This document shows positions 17,115 through 26,104 of a stretch of 64,000 nucleotides of DNA, in pieces. The notes below the pieces were generated by a model, which saw only the letters and a list, made by a program, of their open reading frames with translations, had not been told where the DNA came from and made no database searches. The DNA comes from Thioclava sp. GXIMD4216 (GTDB lineage Bacteria; Pseudomonadota; Alphaproteobacteria; Rhodobacterales; Rhodobacteraceae): contig NZ_CP149926.1 in assembly GCF_037949285.1 (NCBI RefSeq), forward strand, positions 1,653,501-1,717,500, in the 5' to 3' direction. The number at the start of each line of letters is the position of its first letter. Within the stretch, counting starts at the first letter, position 1. A program made the translations under genes and the position numbers.

Positions 17115-17225
17115 CTCGGTCTCCTCAGCGATCCTCGCCCTTTGATAGAGGCCCTGACAGGGCCAAGCAAGGGTGCGTTTGGGCGCTAACAGTGGCGCCC
17201 CCGCGCCTTGGCTGATCGGCGCCGG

Positions 17226-18251
17226 TCAGCCGTTCCACGCGCCGATGGAATGTCCCATCAGCAAGGCAGGCTCGATCAGCAGGGGCGACTGGGCGATCTC
17301 GGGGGTCTCGATCCGGTCAATCAGCATCTGCGCGGCGCGCTGTCCGGCCTCGCGGATCGGGGATTTCATCGTGGTATAAAGCGGGTTCAGGCCACGATTG
17401 CTGACAAAGGACAGCTCGTCATCCCATGTCACCACCGAAATATCGCGCCCCAAGACATGTCCCGTATCCTCGACGGCCCGCCGCACCCCCATCGCAGCCA
17501 TCAGCGAGGCGGTCACAAAGGCGCTGGGGCGCTGTTCCCAGCTGAGCATTTCAGCCGCCGCGTCGCGGCCGGTTTCATCGGAAACCTCCCCCGCGACCAT
17601 ATAGAGCCGTGGCACCTCCAGCCCGCGGGCCAGAAAGGCGCGCTCGAACCCCGTGCGGCGATAGGCCGAGCTTTGCAGGGGATCGGGGCTGTTGATAAAG
17701 GCGATCTGCCTATGCCCCTGATCCAGCAGCAGAGCGGTCAGCTGCTCGAAGGCGGCTTCATGATGGGCATCGACCCAGAGATCGGTCTCGGACGATGCGG
17801 GCGGTCGGCCATGCGTGACAAACGGCAGGCCCAGACTGCGCAAAAGCGCGGGGCGGGGGTCATTCTGGCGCGCCCCGTGCAGGATCACCCCATCGACATT
17901 ATGTTTGGCGGCCATCGCGCGATAGGCGGCCTCTTCGTCCTGAGCGGGCACGAGGGTCATCACCAGATCATAGCCGCGCAATGCATAGATCTCGCCAGCT
18001 CCGGCGATGAAGTCGGCAAAGACCGGATTGACCAGATCATGCTCGGGCGCCATCGGCAGGATATGGCCAATGGCCATCGCGCGGCCCGTGGCAAGGCGGC
18101 GGGCCTGCATATTGGGATGGTAGCCGCTTTCGCGCGCGGCTTCGCATACGCGCAGGCGCGTGGCCTCGGCCACTTCGGGAAACCCGTTGAGCGCGCGGCT
18201 GACAGTCGTGGGCGAAAGCCCGAGTTGACGGGCGAGGTCTTTCAGCGTCAT
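17226..18251 (-). CDS. LacI-family transcriptional regulator, probably of alpha-glucoside use
   Basis: A 341-residue LacI/GalR regulator. The N-terminal helix-turn-helix and hinge read MTLKDLARQLGLSPTTVSRALNGF then EVAEATRLRVCEAARESGYHPN, followed by a periplasmic-binding-like effector domain. It is divergent from the alpha-glucosidase gene and precedes glk, so it resembles AglR, the repressor of alpha-glucoside genes in Rhodobacterales. The ATG at 18251 starts the HTH directly; an open extension of 52 codons upstream has no family similarity. An imperfect palindrome (CTAAAACGGTTTGA) 39 bases upstream of the start is a good autoregulatory operator candidate. Confidence 0.9.
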   Translation of the reverse strand: MTLKDLARQLGLSPTTVSRALNGFPEVAEATRLRVCEAARESGYHPNMQARRLATGRAMAIGHILPMAPEHDLVNPVFADFIAGAGEIYALRGYDLVMTLVPAQDEEAAYRAMAAKHNVDGVILHGARQNDPRPALLRSLGLPFVTHGRPPASSETDLWVDAHHEAAFEQLTALLLDQGHRQIAFINSPDPLQSSAYRRTGFERAFLARGLEVPRLYMVAGEVSDETGRDAAAEMLSWEQRPSAFVTASLMAAMGVRRAVEDTGHVLGRDISVVTWDDELSFVSNRGLNPLYTTMKSPIREAGQRAAQMLIDRIETPEIAQSPLLIEPALLMGHSIGAWNG

Positions 18252-18289
18252 TTCAAACCCCGAGATATCTGGTCCTTTGAAAGGAAACG

Positions 18290-18303
18290 CTAAAACGGTT
18301 TGA
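18290..18303. promoter_or_regulatory. Putative LacI-family operator between lacI and aglA
   Basis: CTAAAACGGTTTGA, a CG-centred imperfect dyad as LacI-family proteins prefer, lies between the divergent regulator and alpha-glucosidase starts. It differs at three positions from the perfect palindrome TCAAACCGGTTTGA seen at 47284-47297. Confidence 0.45.
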
Positions 18304-18502
18304 AATGGTTCCAAACTGATTTTGCCGTCTCTTTCGTCAAAGACGGGCGGTGTTGCATGCAGGTGTCGCTTCAGGGCCGCAGCATGGGCCCGCGCGACAT
18401 ATTCCACCTCAGTTTTTTGTCATAGGGGTTCATCTCGTTTGCAGGGCTTCCTATCCTTTGAACGCGACGAGGACCGGAGAGTGACAAAAGGAGACAGCTG
18501 GT

Positions 18503-20137
18503 ATGAGTGTGATGCGCAAGGATCCCGACTGGTGGCGTGGTGCGGTGATCTACCAGATCTATCCGCGCAGTTACCAAGACAGCAACGGGGACGGGATCGG
18601 CGATCTTCTGGGGATCGTGCGTCGCCTGCCGCATATCGCGCGGCTCGGGGCGGATGCGATCTGGATCTCGCCGTTCTTCACCTCTCCGATGAAGGATTTC
18701 GGGTATGATGTCGCCGATTACTGCGATATCGATCCGATGTTCGGCACGCTGGCCGATTTCGATCAGGTGATCGAGACGGCCCATGCTCTGGGCATCAAGG
18801 TGCTGATCGATCTTGTCTTCTCGCATACTTCCGACCAGCATCCCTGGTTCAAGGAAAGCCGTTCCAGCCGCGATAATCCGAAATCCGACTGGTATGTCTG
18901 GGCCGAGCCGAAACCCGATGGCACGGTGCCCAATAACTGGCTGGGGATGTTCGGCGGTTCGGCATGGCATTGGGACAGCCGCCGCGAGCAATATTATCTG
19001 CATAACTTCCTGACCCAGCAGCCCGATCTCAACCATCACTGCGCCGAGGTGCAGCAGGCATTGCTGGATGTGTCGAAATTCTGGCTGGACCGCGGGGTGG
19101 ATGGGTTCCGTCTGGATGTGGTCAATTATTACATGCATGACGAGAAGCTGCGCGACAATCCGCCCCTGCCGCCGGAACAGCGCAATGATTCCACCGCCCC
19201 CAAGGTCAATCCCTATAATCACCAGCTCCATCTTTACGACAAGAACCATCCGCGCAATCTTGAGTTCCTGCGCAAGCTGCGCACCTTGATGAACGGCTAT
19301 AATGCGGCTGCGGTGGGCGAGGTCGGAGATGCCCAGCGGGGGCTGGAGCTTCTGGGGGAATATACGTCGGGCAATGACAAGGTGCATATGTCCTATGCTT
19401 TCGAGTTCCTCTCGGGCCACGCGCCCCTGCCTGCAAGCAGCTTCAAGGCGGTGTTCGACAAGGTGGCCGAAGTGGTGCCAGATGGCTGGCTCTGCTGGGC
19501 CTTTACCAACCATGACGTGGAGCGCCATATCACGCGCTGGGGGCTCGTGCCGCAGGCGGCACGCCTCTATACCACGCTGATGTCCTGTCTGCGCGGCTCC
19601 CTTTGTCTCTATCAGGGCGAAGAGCTGGGCCTGCCCGAGGCGGAGCTGGATTACGAAGACCTGCAAGACCCCTATGGCATCGAGTTCTGGCCCGAGTTCA
19701 AGGGGCGCGACGGCGCGCGCACGCCGATGGTCTGGGAAGAGGAGGCCCCCTATGCGGGCTTCTCGCAGGCGAAACCGTGGTTGCCGGTGCCGCGTGCCCA
19801 TGCCCGTCTTGCCGTGGATGCCGCCGATAAGGACCCTTCGGCCCTGCTGCATCACTACCGTCGGGCCTTGGCGTTCCGGCGCAACCATCCGGCCTTGCGC
19901 AAGGGGGATATCCGCGATGTCTGGGCAGGCGACGAGGTGCTGGCCTTCCAGCGCGTGCTGGAGGACGAGGTGGTGCAATGCTTTTTCAACCTGTCGGATC
20001 ATCCGGTCAGTGTGACGGTGCCTGCGGGCAACTGGGTGACGATTGCGGGCGAACTGGGATCGATCCGGCCCAATCCCGATCACAGCCTGCATCTGGGCCC
20101 GTGGCAGGCCAGTCTTCTGCTTTTGCAACAGAGTTGA
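18503..20137 (+). CDS. aglA: Alpha-glucosidase, GH13 family
   Basis: The 544-residue enzyme hydrolyses terminal alpha-1,4 (or alpha-1,6) glucosyl units of maltose, sucrose-like or trehalose-type sugars in the cytoplasm. The GH13 signatures are clear: WWRGAVIYQIYPRSYQDSNGDGIGD, region I VLIDLVFSHTSDQHPWF, region II GVDGFRLDVVNYY (nucleophile D), region III AAVGEVGD (acid/base E) and region IV FTNHDVERH. Within the oligo-1,6-glucosidase subfamily it resembles AglA of rhizobia and Rhodobacterales. The usual neighbours aglEFG and aglK (ABC transporter) are absent, leaving a reduced locus of regulator, alpha-glucosidase and glucokinase. Confidence 0.9.
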   Translation: MSVMRKDPDWWRGAVIYQIYPRSYQDSNGDGIGDLLGIVRRLPHIARLGADAIWISPFFTSPMKDFGYDVADYCDIDPMFGTLADFDQVIETAHALGIKVLIDLVFSHTSDQHPWFKESRSSRDNPKSDWYVWAEPKPDGTVPNNWLGMFGGSAWHWDSRREQYYLHNFLTQQPDLNHHCAEVQQALLDVSKFWLDRGVDGFRLDVVNYYMHDEKLRDNPPLPPEQRNDSTAPKVNPYNHQLHLYDKNHPRNLEFLRKLRTLMNGYNAAAVGEVGDAQRGLELLGEYTSGNDKVHMSYAFEFLSGHAPLPASSFKAVFDKVAEVVPDGWLCWAFTNHDVERHITRWGLVPQAARLYTTLMSCLRGSLCLYQGEELGLPEAELDYEDLQDPYGIEFWPEFKGRDGARTPMVWEEEAPYAGFSQAKPWLPVPRAHARLAVDAADKDPSALLHHYRRALAFRRNHPALRKGDIRDVWAGDEVLAFQRVLEDEVVQCFFNLSDHPVSVTVPAGNWVTIAGELGSIRPNPDHSLHLGPWQASLLLLQQS

Positions 20138-20212
20138 GCAGGGCGGTTGAACTCCGGCGGGGTTCGGGGGCAAGATCGGGGCCGAACCTGTCTGCCATGA
20201 ACGGAACCCCGA

Positions 20213-21691
20213 ATGCCCCTGCCGTCCTCCTCGCCACATAGCGCCGTGCAGCCGATGGGCCGTATCCCGCCCTGTGATCTGCTCAGTGAGGCCAAGGCGG
20301 CGGAGATCGAGGCCGAGGCCGAGACGATTCTCGCCGAGATCGGGATCAATTTCACCGATCACCCCGAGGCACTGGCCCGCTGGCAGGCTGTCGGGGCGCA
20401 GGTGCAGGGCGAAAGGGTGTATCTGCCGCGTGGTCTTGCCCGCAAATTGTGCCAGACCGCCCCCGCCCGTTTCGTGCAGCATGCCGCCAATCCGGCCCGC
20501 GATGTCGAGATCGGCGGCGCGCGGCCGGTGACTGCGCCGGTCTATGGCCCGCCTTTCGTGCAAGATCCGGTGGCTGGACGACGGGATGCGCGTTTTGGCG
20601 ATTTCCAGCTTCTGATGCGTCTGGCGCAAGCGTGCGACAGCGTTACCCATGCGGGCGGCACGCTGTGCGAACCGACGGACCTGCCGCTGGAAACCCGCCA
20701 TCTGGATATGTTGCTGGCACATGCGACACTGTCGGACAAGCCGTTCATGGGGGCCTCAACCGACCCTGAACGGGCCCGCGATTCCATCGCCTTCGCGAAG
20801 ATCCTGTTCGGATATGAAGGGACAGAGTTGCCGGTGCTGCTGAGCGCATTGATCAATATCGGTTCGCCGCTGAGCTTCGATGCGACCATGAGCCGATGTC
20901 TGGAACTCTATGCGCAGGCGGGGCAGGCGACGGTGATCTCGGCCTATGCGATCATGGGGGCCACCGCGCCGGTCACTGTGGAAGGGGCGCTGGCGCAGGC
21001 TCTGGCCGAAGTCATGGCCGGCATCGCCTATGCGCAACTCATACGCTCCGGCGCGCCCGTGATCTTTGGTCTTTACGCCAGTGCGCTGGATCTCAGGACC
21101 GGTGCCTCGATTTTCGCCTCTCCGGAAGTCACACAGCTGACCATTGCCGCAGGCCAGCTTGCGCGGCGGTTGGGGGTGCCTTATCGGGCGGGCGGCTGCC
21201 TGACGGGGGCGTTCCAGTCCGATGCCCATGCCGGATACGAGGCGGCAGGGTCGCTTTGGGCCAGCCAGCTTGCAGGGGTGGATTTCATGCTGCATGGCTG
21301 CGGCTGGCTGGAAAGCGGTCTGGCGACCTCGGCGGAGAAATTCGTGCTGGATGCCGATCAGCTTTCGGCCATGCTGCGCCAGTATGGCGGGATTGCGGCC
21401 CCAAGCGGTGCCGCGCTTGCGGCCCTGCGCGAGGTCGGGCCGGGCGGGCATTATCTGGGGGCGCAGGAAACCCTTGCCGAGGGGCAGGCGCGGCTTTGGA
21501 AAAGCGAGGTGGTCGAGGACCGGCCATTTGACGCATGGGATCACGCGGGGCGGCCCGATACCGTCTGGCATGCCCATCAGCGGGTGTCGGCGCTGTTGCA
21601 GACTTACCAGCCGCCAGCTCTGGCCCCCGAACGGCGCGCCGCGCTTGAGGCTTTCGTGGCCCGCCGCAAAGCGGAAATACAACGCGGCTAG
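20213..21691 (+). CDS. Trimethylamine methyltransferase (MttB) superfamily protein, non-pyrrolysine type
   Basis: A 492-residue TIM-barrel protein of the MttB/COG5598 superfamily (LLSEAKAAEIEAEAETILAEIGI at the N-terminus, THAGGTLCEPTDLPLETRHLDML and RAGGCLTGAFQSDAHAGYEAAGSLWASQLAG in the core). Archaeal MttB uses pyrrolysine read from an in-frame UAG. This frame has no internal stop, so it belongs to the non-Pyl branch whose characterised members (MtgB, MtpB and others) demethylate glycine betaine or related quaternary amines to a corrinoid protein. No corrinoid protein (MttC-like) or reactivase gene lies nearby, so the substrate is unknown. It starts 75 bases after aglA and ends at a strong hairpin. 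Confidence 0.85.
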   Translation: MPLPSSSPHSAVQPMGRIPPCDLLSEAKAAEIEAEAETILAEIGINFTDHPEALARWQAVGAQVQGERVYLPRGLARKLCQTAPARFVQHAANPARDVEIGGARPVTAPVYGPPFVQDPVAGRRDARFGDFQLLMRLAQACDSVTHAGGTLCEPTDLPLETRHLDMLLAHATLSDKPFMGASTDPERARDSIAFAKILFGYEGTELPVLLSALINIGSPLSFDATMSRCLELYAQAGQATVISAYAIMGATAPVTVEGALAQALAEVMAGIAYAQLIRSGAPVIFGLYASALDLRTGASIFASPEVTQLTIAAGQLARRLGVPYRAGGCLTGAFQSDAHAGYEAAGSLWASQLAGVDFMLHGCGWLESGLATSAEKFVLDADQLSAMLRQYGGIAAPSGAALAALREVGPGGHYLGAQETLAEGQARLWKSEVVEDRPFDAWDHAGRPDTVWHAHQRVSALLQTYQPPALAPERRAALEAFVARRKAEIQRG

Positions 21692-21700
21692 GCAAGAAAA

Positions 21701-21731
21701 AAACCGGTTTGGATCTTATCCAAACCGGTTT
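21701..21731. terminator. Bidirectional terminator between mttB-like and CBS-protein genes
   Basis: Perfect 14-base inverted repeat AAACCGGTTTGGAT / ATCCAAACCGGTTT with a CTT loop, between two convergent genes. The T-run follows it on the minus strand (TTTTTCTTGCC), so it is a better terminator for the minus-strand gene. Each arm itself contains the palindrome AAACCGGTTT. Confidence 0.88.
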
Positions 21732-21754
21732 GGTCGCAGGGGCAGGCCGCCATG

Positions 21755-23080
21755 TTAGCCCTCTTCTGCCGCCGAGGGCAGGAGCGGGCGTATCTTCAGG
21801 CGGGTGATGCGGTTATCCTTGCGGGCCAGTACCTCGAAGCGGAAGCTATGGAAGCTGAACACCTGACCCGGCGTCGGGATGGTCTGGGCCTCGTGGATCA
21901 CCAGACCGGCAATCGTATGGGCTTCGTCATCGGGCAGGGACCAGTCTGTTTCGCGATTGAGGTCGCGGATGGTCATGCCGCCATCGACAATATAATCGCC
22001 AGCCGCATTGGGCAGCAGCCGCGAGGGCGCTGTGGGGTCGTGTTCGTCGGTGATCTCGCCCACGATCTCTTCCAGAATATCCTCCAGCGTCAGCAGGCCG
22101 CGAAGGTCGCCATATTCATCCACCACCAGCGCGAAATGGGTGCGGCGCTTGAGGAATTCGCGCATCTGTTCATCCAGCGGCGAGGTTTCGGGGATGAAAT
22201 AGGGCTTCATCATCACCTGCGTCACATCCAGCTGGCGGATGCTTTGCAAGGTAGACCCATCCTCGCGCAAGAGCTTCTCCACCGCGCGCAGCAGGTCTTT
22301 GGAGTGGATGATCCCCACGACATTCTCCCGCTCGCCATCATAAAGCGGCAAACGGGTATAGGGCGAGGACAACACAGCGGTCAGGATCTCGCTCGGTTCG
22401 GAATTCACATCGAGCATCTCGATATGGCTGCGGTGCAGCATGATCTCTTCGACCGTCCGGTTGCCCAGATCCAGCGCGCCCAGAAGCCGGTCGCGGTCTT
22501 CCTTATCCACGGTGCCTTCGGATTGCCCCAAGGCCAGCGCGCCCGCAATCTCTTCATGGATCGAGAACATATGCGTATCGGCATTGGTTCTCTGGCCGAA
22601 AAGCCGCAAGATCCCCCGCACCACAAGGCGGACAATCGCGACAACGGGGGCAAGCAGGATGGTGATCAGCTTGATCGGACGGGCCACCTTGGTGGCCACG
22701 GTCTCGGGATTGTTGATCGAATAGGTCTTGGGCAGAACCTCGGCAAAGATCAGCACGAGCACCGTCATGGCTAAAGTGGCCAGCGCCACGCCGGAATCCC
22801 CGAAGACCCGTGTCAGAAGGGCGGTGGCCAGCGATGTCGACAGGATATTGACGACGTTATTGCCCAGCAGAATGGCCCCGATCAGCTTTTCGCTGTCTTC
22901 GGTGACATTCAGCGCCACATCCGCGCCTTTCTCGCCCTTATCGGCACGTGCACGCAATTTGGCGCGGCTCGCGCCGGTCAATGCGGTCTCGGACCCCGAG
23001 AAAAAGGCCGAGAAGGCCAGAAGGATCAGGATGGTTGCAGCCGAGCCGATGAAGGCGGCATCAAGAAAATTGGTGTCCAT
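21755..23080 (-). CDS. HlyC/CorC-family membrane protein with CBS domains (CNNM-like)
   Basis: A 441-residue inner-membrane protein of the CNNM/CorB-HlyC family. It has an N-terminal DUF21 domain with about four membrane segments (FSAFFSGSETALTGASRAKL is the family motif), a CBS pair (about residues 205-330, including EEIMLHRSHIEMLD and FALVVDEYGDLRGLLTLEDILEEIVGEI), and a C-terminal CorC/HlyC domain. Family members are implicated in magnesium or cobalt transport, and the old name haemolysin is misleading. It is monocistronic or the last gene of an operon with xerD, which starts upstream 31 bases away on the same strand. Confidence 0.93.
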   Translation of the reverse strand: MDTNFLDAAFIGSAATILILLAFSAFFSGSETALTGASRAKLRARADKGEKGADVALNVTEDSEKLIGAILLGNNVVNILSTSLATALLTRVFGDSGVALATLAMTVLVLIFAEVLPKTYSINNPETVATKVARPIKLITILLAPVVAIVRLVVRGILRLFGQRTNADTHMFSIHEEIAGALALGQSEGTVDKEDRDRLLGALDLGNRTVEEIMLHRSHIEMLDVNSEPSEILTAVLSSPYTRLPLYDGERENVVGIIHSKDLLRAVEKLLREDGSTLQSIRQLDVTQVMMKPYFIPETSPLDEQMREFLKRRTHFALVVDEYGDLRGLLTLEDILEEIVGEITDEHDPTAPSRLLPNAAGDYIVDGGMTIRDLNRETDWSLPDDEAHTIAGLVIHEAQTIPTPGQVFSFHSFRFEVLARKDNRITRLKIRPLLPSAAEEG

Positions 23081-23110
23081 AGCCGAGTTTTATACTGCTT
23101 TTGCCCTGCT

Positions 23111-24058
23111 TCAAGATCGTTTTGCCAGCGGATGATGCTGCATCACCAGCGTTTTCAGCCGCTCGTCCAACACATGGGTATAGATCTCTGTCGTGGAAAG
23201 ATCCGCATGCCCCAAAAGCATCTGGATCGCCCGTAAATCTGCGCCGCCTTGCAACAGATGCGTGGCAAAGGCGTGGCGCAGCACATGCGGCGTGACTTTG
23301 GCAGGGCTTATCCCCGCCTCGACCGCAAAGTCTTTCAACAACCGGTGGAAAGCCTGCCGCGTCAGATGCCCGTCTTTGCCCGAAGAGGGAAAAAGAAAGC
23401 GTGACAAGGGCTTGCGGGCCTTGCGATGGGCGTCATCTTCGGCTTCGTCGCGCAATATGATCCAATCGGCCAGCGCCTGACGCGCATGTTCGGACAGCGG
23501 AACCATACGGTCCTTGCCGCCCTTGCCATTGACCATCAGCATCGCCGGATTGCCGCGCGCGCCTGAAACGGGCAGGGTGACCAGCTCGCTGACACGCATG
23601 CCGGTGGCATAGAGCATTTCCATCAGGCAGCGATTGCGAGCGCGGTCAATCGGATGGCGCCCATGATCGCGCGCCGCCACAAGCAGGCGGTCAACCTCTT
23701 CTATCGACAGGATTTTCGGCAATGCCTTCACCTTGCCGGGGCCGCTGATCCGCAAAGACGGGTTGTCGCTGCGCCAGCCTTCCTCATAGGCAAAACGGAA
23801 AAGCTGCCGGATGGCCGACAGTCGGCGCGCGCGGGTGGATTGGGCCAGACCATCGGCCTCGCAGCGGATCAGATAGGTCTCGATATCATCCTGTGCAAGC
23901 GTGCCGAAAGACAGCGACCTGGCGCTTGTGAAGGCCAGAAAGTCGTTCAGATCGCGCCCGTAGCTGAGCACGGTATTATGCGCAGCCCCCGCTTCGGCGG
24001 CCTGCGCCTCGAGAAAGATCGACAGCCAGTTGAGATCTGTCGGGACAGGATCACTCAT
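23111..24058 (-). CDS. xerD: Site-specific tyrosine recombinase XerD
   Basis: XerD, with XerC, resolves chromosome dimers at dif during division. The 315-residue product has an N-terminal SAM-like core-binding domain (LSYGRDLNDFLAF...) and the catalytic domain with all tyrosine-recombinase residues: Arg in GMRVSELV, HVLRHAFATHLLQGGADL (H-x2-R), the second His in LGHADLSTTEIYTHV and the nucleophile Y293. Length and LGHADLSTTEIYTHV fit Xer proteins rather than integron or phage integrases. It overlaps the upstream gene by four bases (ATGA). Confidence 0.93.
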   Translation of the reverse strand: MSDPVPTDLNWLSIFLEAQAAEAGAAHNTVLSYGRDLNDFLAFTSARSLSFGTLAQDDIETYLIRCEADGLAQSTRARRLSAIRQLFRFAYEEGWRSDNPSLRISGPGKVKALPKILSIEEVDRLLVAARDHGRHPIDRARNRCLMEMLYATGMRVSELVTLPVSGARGNPAMLMVNGKGGKDRMVPLSEHARQALADWIILRDEAEDDAHRKARKPLSRFLFPSSGKDGHLTRQAFHRLLKDFAVEAGISPAKVTPHVLRHAFATHLLQGGADLRAIQMLLGHADLSTTEIYTHVLDERLKTLVMQHHPLAKRS

Positions 24059-25671
24059 CCCCGGCGCTCCAGAATGATCATTTCCAAGGCGGTGCGGCGC
24101 GCTACATCCTCTAGCCCGACCAGCCGCAGCAGTGTCAGGCCGTTCACCATACGGGGGTAATCGCCTCTGGCGCCATTAGTGATGTCATCCGCCGCTTCCA
24201 GCACCGCCGCACCAAGCTGGTCGGGCAGGAGACCACGATAGGGCGCGGGGGCCTGTTCGGGCGGGGCGTCGAACACGCGTTTGAGCGCAAGGCCAAGCTG
24301 GTCCTGTGCGGGAACGGTTTCGGTATTGCCCAAGGCAAGCGCGATCAGCAGCGCATCATCGGGATCGTCATCCGCCGCATTCTTGGCGACATTCTCGTAA
24401 TCTTCCGACAGCAGGCCCAGCCGGAAACCGATCTGCTTGGCCACGCCCTGCAAATCCATCGCCGCCAGTCGCGGCCCGTAAAGCTGGGCCAGAACAGGCT
24501 CCAGCTCGACCTGTTCCATCGCTTTATAGGCTTGCGGCAGGATCTCGTTGATTTTGTCGAGATCGTTTTCCTCCACCGCCTTATCCAGTTGCGATACCGC
24601 CGAGACTCGATCCCATAGGCTGCCGGAGGCCGCTGCCCGACGTTCGGTATAAAGGCCCAGAAGCTGGTTCGGGTCGATCGCCCCATGCGGTGCCAGCCGT
24701 TCGGCCGCCTCGATCTGGGCTTTCCAGCCGTTATTCGAGCGGAGATCGGCATGGGCAAAGGCCAAAGGCAGGCTGGTGGTGGGCAGGGATTGCCCGATGG
24801 CCTCCATCATGCGGAAATTCAGCGGGGTGATGCGGGTGGGCGGCGGCAGATCCTCGCTGTCATCGGTCAATTCGGGTTCCAGAAACCGCTCCATAAGGGT
24901 CGCGGTTTCCGGATCGAACTGCCCCAAAGCCTCGCCGCTTTGCAACGACACAGCCGCCGCTTCCCAATCCCCGTTGCGTGCCAGACAGAAGATCCGCGCC
25001 CCGAAAGACGGTGCCACATCGGGGGTGGTGTCCATCAGCTTGCAGGCGCTGTCTTCTTCGCCCAACAAAAGCGCCACATCGAAACGGCGGCGGAACACTT
25101 CCGGATCGGCGGTCGTATCCTGTTCGAGCATCGCTAAAGCCGGTTCCAAAGCGCCTTGATCCAGCAGCTTGTCGATCCGCGCCAGAAACAGGCTGTCTTC
25201 GCGATTGGGATTGGAAATCTCGGGCGGGTCCAGCTCGGCCAGCAGCAGTTTTTGCAAGAGAGACTGGATGGCCGGCAGCGCGGTATTGATCTGCTCCTTG
25301 CGCACCAGCGCCACCAGATCTGTCTCTGGCGTTTTGCCCCAAAGCGTTTTGGGCAGGCCCGCGCGCGCCGCAGGCAGAAGCCCGATCATATTCGGATCGG
25401 GTCCACCCAGAGTGAAAACGGAAATATCTTCCGTTCCCACGCCTTTGCTGATGGGAGGCTCGCCCGGAACCGGTGGCATCACCGATAGGCTTCCGCCGGG
25501 AGTGGCGGGCTGCGCGCCCCCCAAGGTCGGGCTGGCGGGCATGGCGGTCGGTGTCACGATCGAGTTGGACAGCCAGTCGATGGCCGAAATCGGCGCATCC
25601 TCCTGAGCCTGCGCCCAGCCGACCGTCCCAATCCAGAGAATCGCCGCAGCTGCAAGAGGAGGGGTGGCCAC
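24055..25671 (-). CDS. Secreted or periplasmic alpha-helical protein of unknown function
   Basis: About 538 residues. A GTG at 25671 with GGAG upstream gives the N-terminus VATPPLAAAAILWIGTVGWAQAQ, a plausible signal peptide cleaved after AQA. The body is rich in helix-forming residues (LLQKLLLAELDPPE, LDQGALEPALAMLEQDTTADPEVF, LAPHGAIDPNQLLGLYTERRAAASG), like solenoid or repeat-type periplasmic proteins of Rhodobacteraceae. No catalytic motif is visible. It is preceded by a 49-residue membrane protein 14 bases upstream and overlaps xerD by four bases, so these genes are probably co-transcribed. The ATG at 25758, in the upstream gene, is unlikely to be the start. Confidence 0.75.
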   Translation of the reverse strand: MATPPLAAAAILWIGTVGWAQAQEDAPISAIDWLSNSIVTPTAMPASPTLGGAQPATPGGSLSVMPPVPGEPPISKGVGTEDISVFTLGGPDPNMIGLLPAARAGLPKTLWGKTPETDLVALVRKEQINTALPAIQSLLQKLLLAELDPPEISNPNREDSLFLARIDKLLDQGALEPALAMLEQDTTADPEVFRRRFDVALLLGEEDSACKLMDTTPDVAPSFGARIFCLARNGDWEAAAVSLQSGEALGQFDPETATLMERFLEPELTDDSEDLPPPTRITPLNFRMMEAIGQSLPTTSLPLAFAHADLRSNNGWKAQIEAAERLAPHGAIDPNQLLGLYTERRAAASGSLWDRVSAVSQLDKAVEENDLDKINEILPQAYKAMEQVELEPVLAQLYGPRLAAMDLQGVAKQIGFRLGLLSEDYENVAKNAADDDPDDALLIALALGNTETVPAQDQLGLALKRVFDAPPEQAPAPYRGLLPDQLGAAVLEAADDITNGARGDYPRMVNGLTLLRLVGLEDVARRTALEMIILERRG

Positions 25672-25684
25672 GCCTGATCTCCGG

Positions 25685-25834
25685 TTATTCTTGCGCGGCC
25701 GGTTGGTCCGGCAAGGTAACGTCCACGGATGTCTCTTCCTGCCGCGGCGCCATATCACCGATATAGGCGTAACCGATGACGGCCAGAACGGCCAGTATCA
25801 ACAGGATTACGATTACTTTGAAGATGCGCCCCAT
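25685..25834 (-). CDS. 49-residue single-span membrane protein
   Basis: A short ORF ending 14 bases before the signal-peptide protein. It reads MGRIFKVIVILLILAVLAVI then a polar tail (IGDMAPRQEETSVDVTLPDQPAAQE). One strong transmembrane segment spans residues 4-25, with a short cytoplasmic basic N-terminus and an outside acidic C-terminus. The ATG follows GGGGACAG. Function is unknown; its position suggests coupling with the envelope protein that follows. It would be missed by length cut-offs because it is embedded in a larger shadow frame. Confidence 0.7.
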   Translation of the reverse strand: MGRIFKVIVILLILAVLAVIGYAYIGDMAPRQEETSVDVTLPDQPAAQE

Positions 25835-26104
25835 CTGTCCCCACGTCTTTCGTCTGTTATGTCTTTTCGCGTTCTGCTCTTGCGATTTCACGGCGTTGAT
25901 GCGGCAGGTGCAAGGCGGATAACCGTCCCCCGCTGCCGCATCGATCACAAAATCCTGCACATTATAACTGGCATTTTGGGGAAGTTCACGCCATTGAGGA
26001 AGGAAATCTTCACGATTGCGCCAAGTAAGAGGCTTGCAGGCCTTTTTGCGATTTCCGGTGCGGTGGTGCACAGAGGCGACTGTAGGGCAAGACAAGAGGG
26101 GCGC

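Noticed and set aside
18371..20722. Antisense frame of 783 codons opposite aglA
   Set aside because: It spans two genes and a promoter region, with His-rich shadow composition. The GH13 motifs are on the plus strand.
20213..21691. Pyrrolysine-containing MttB
   Set aside because: There is no in-frame UAG; the frame is continuous to 492 codons.
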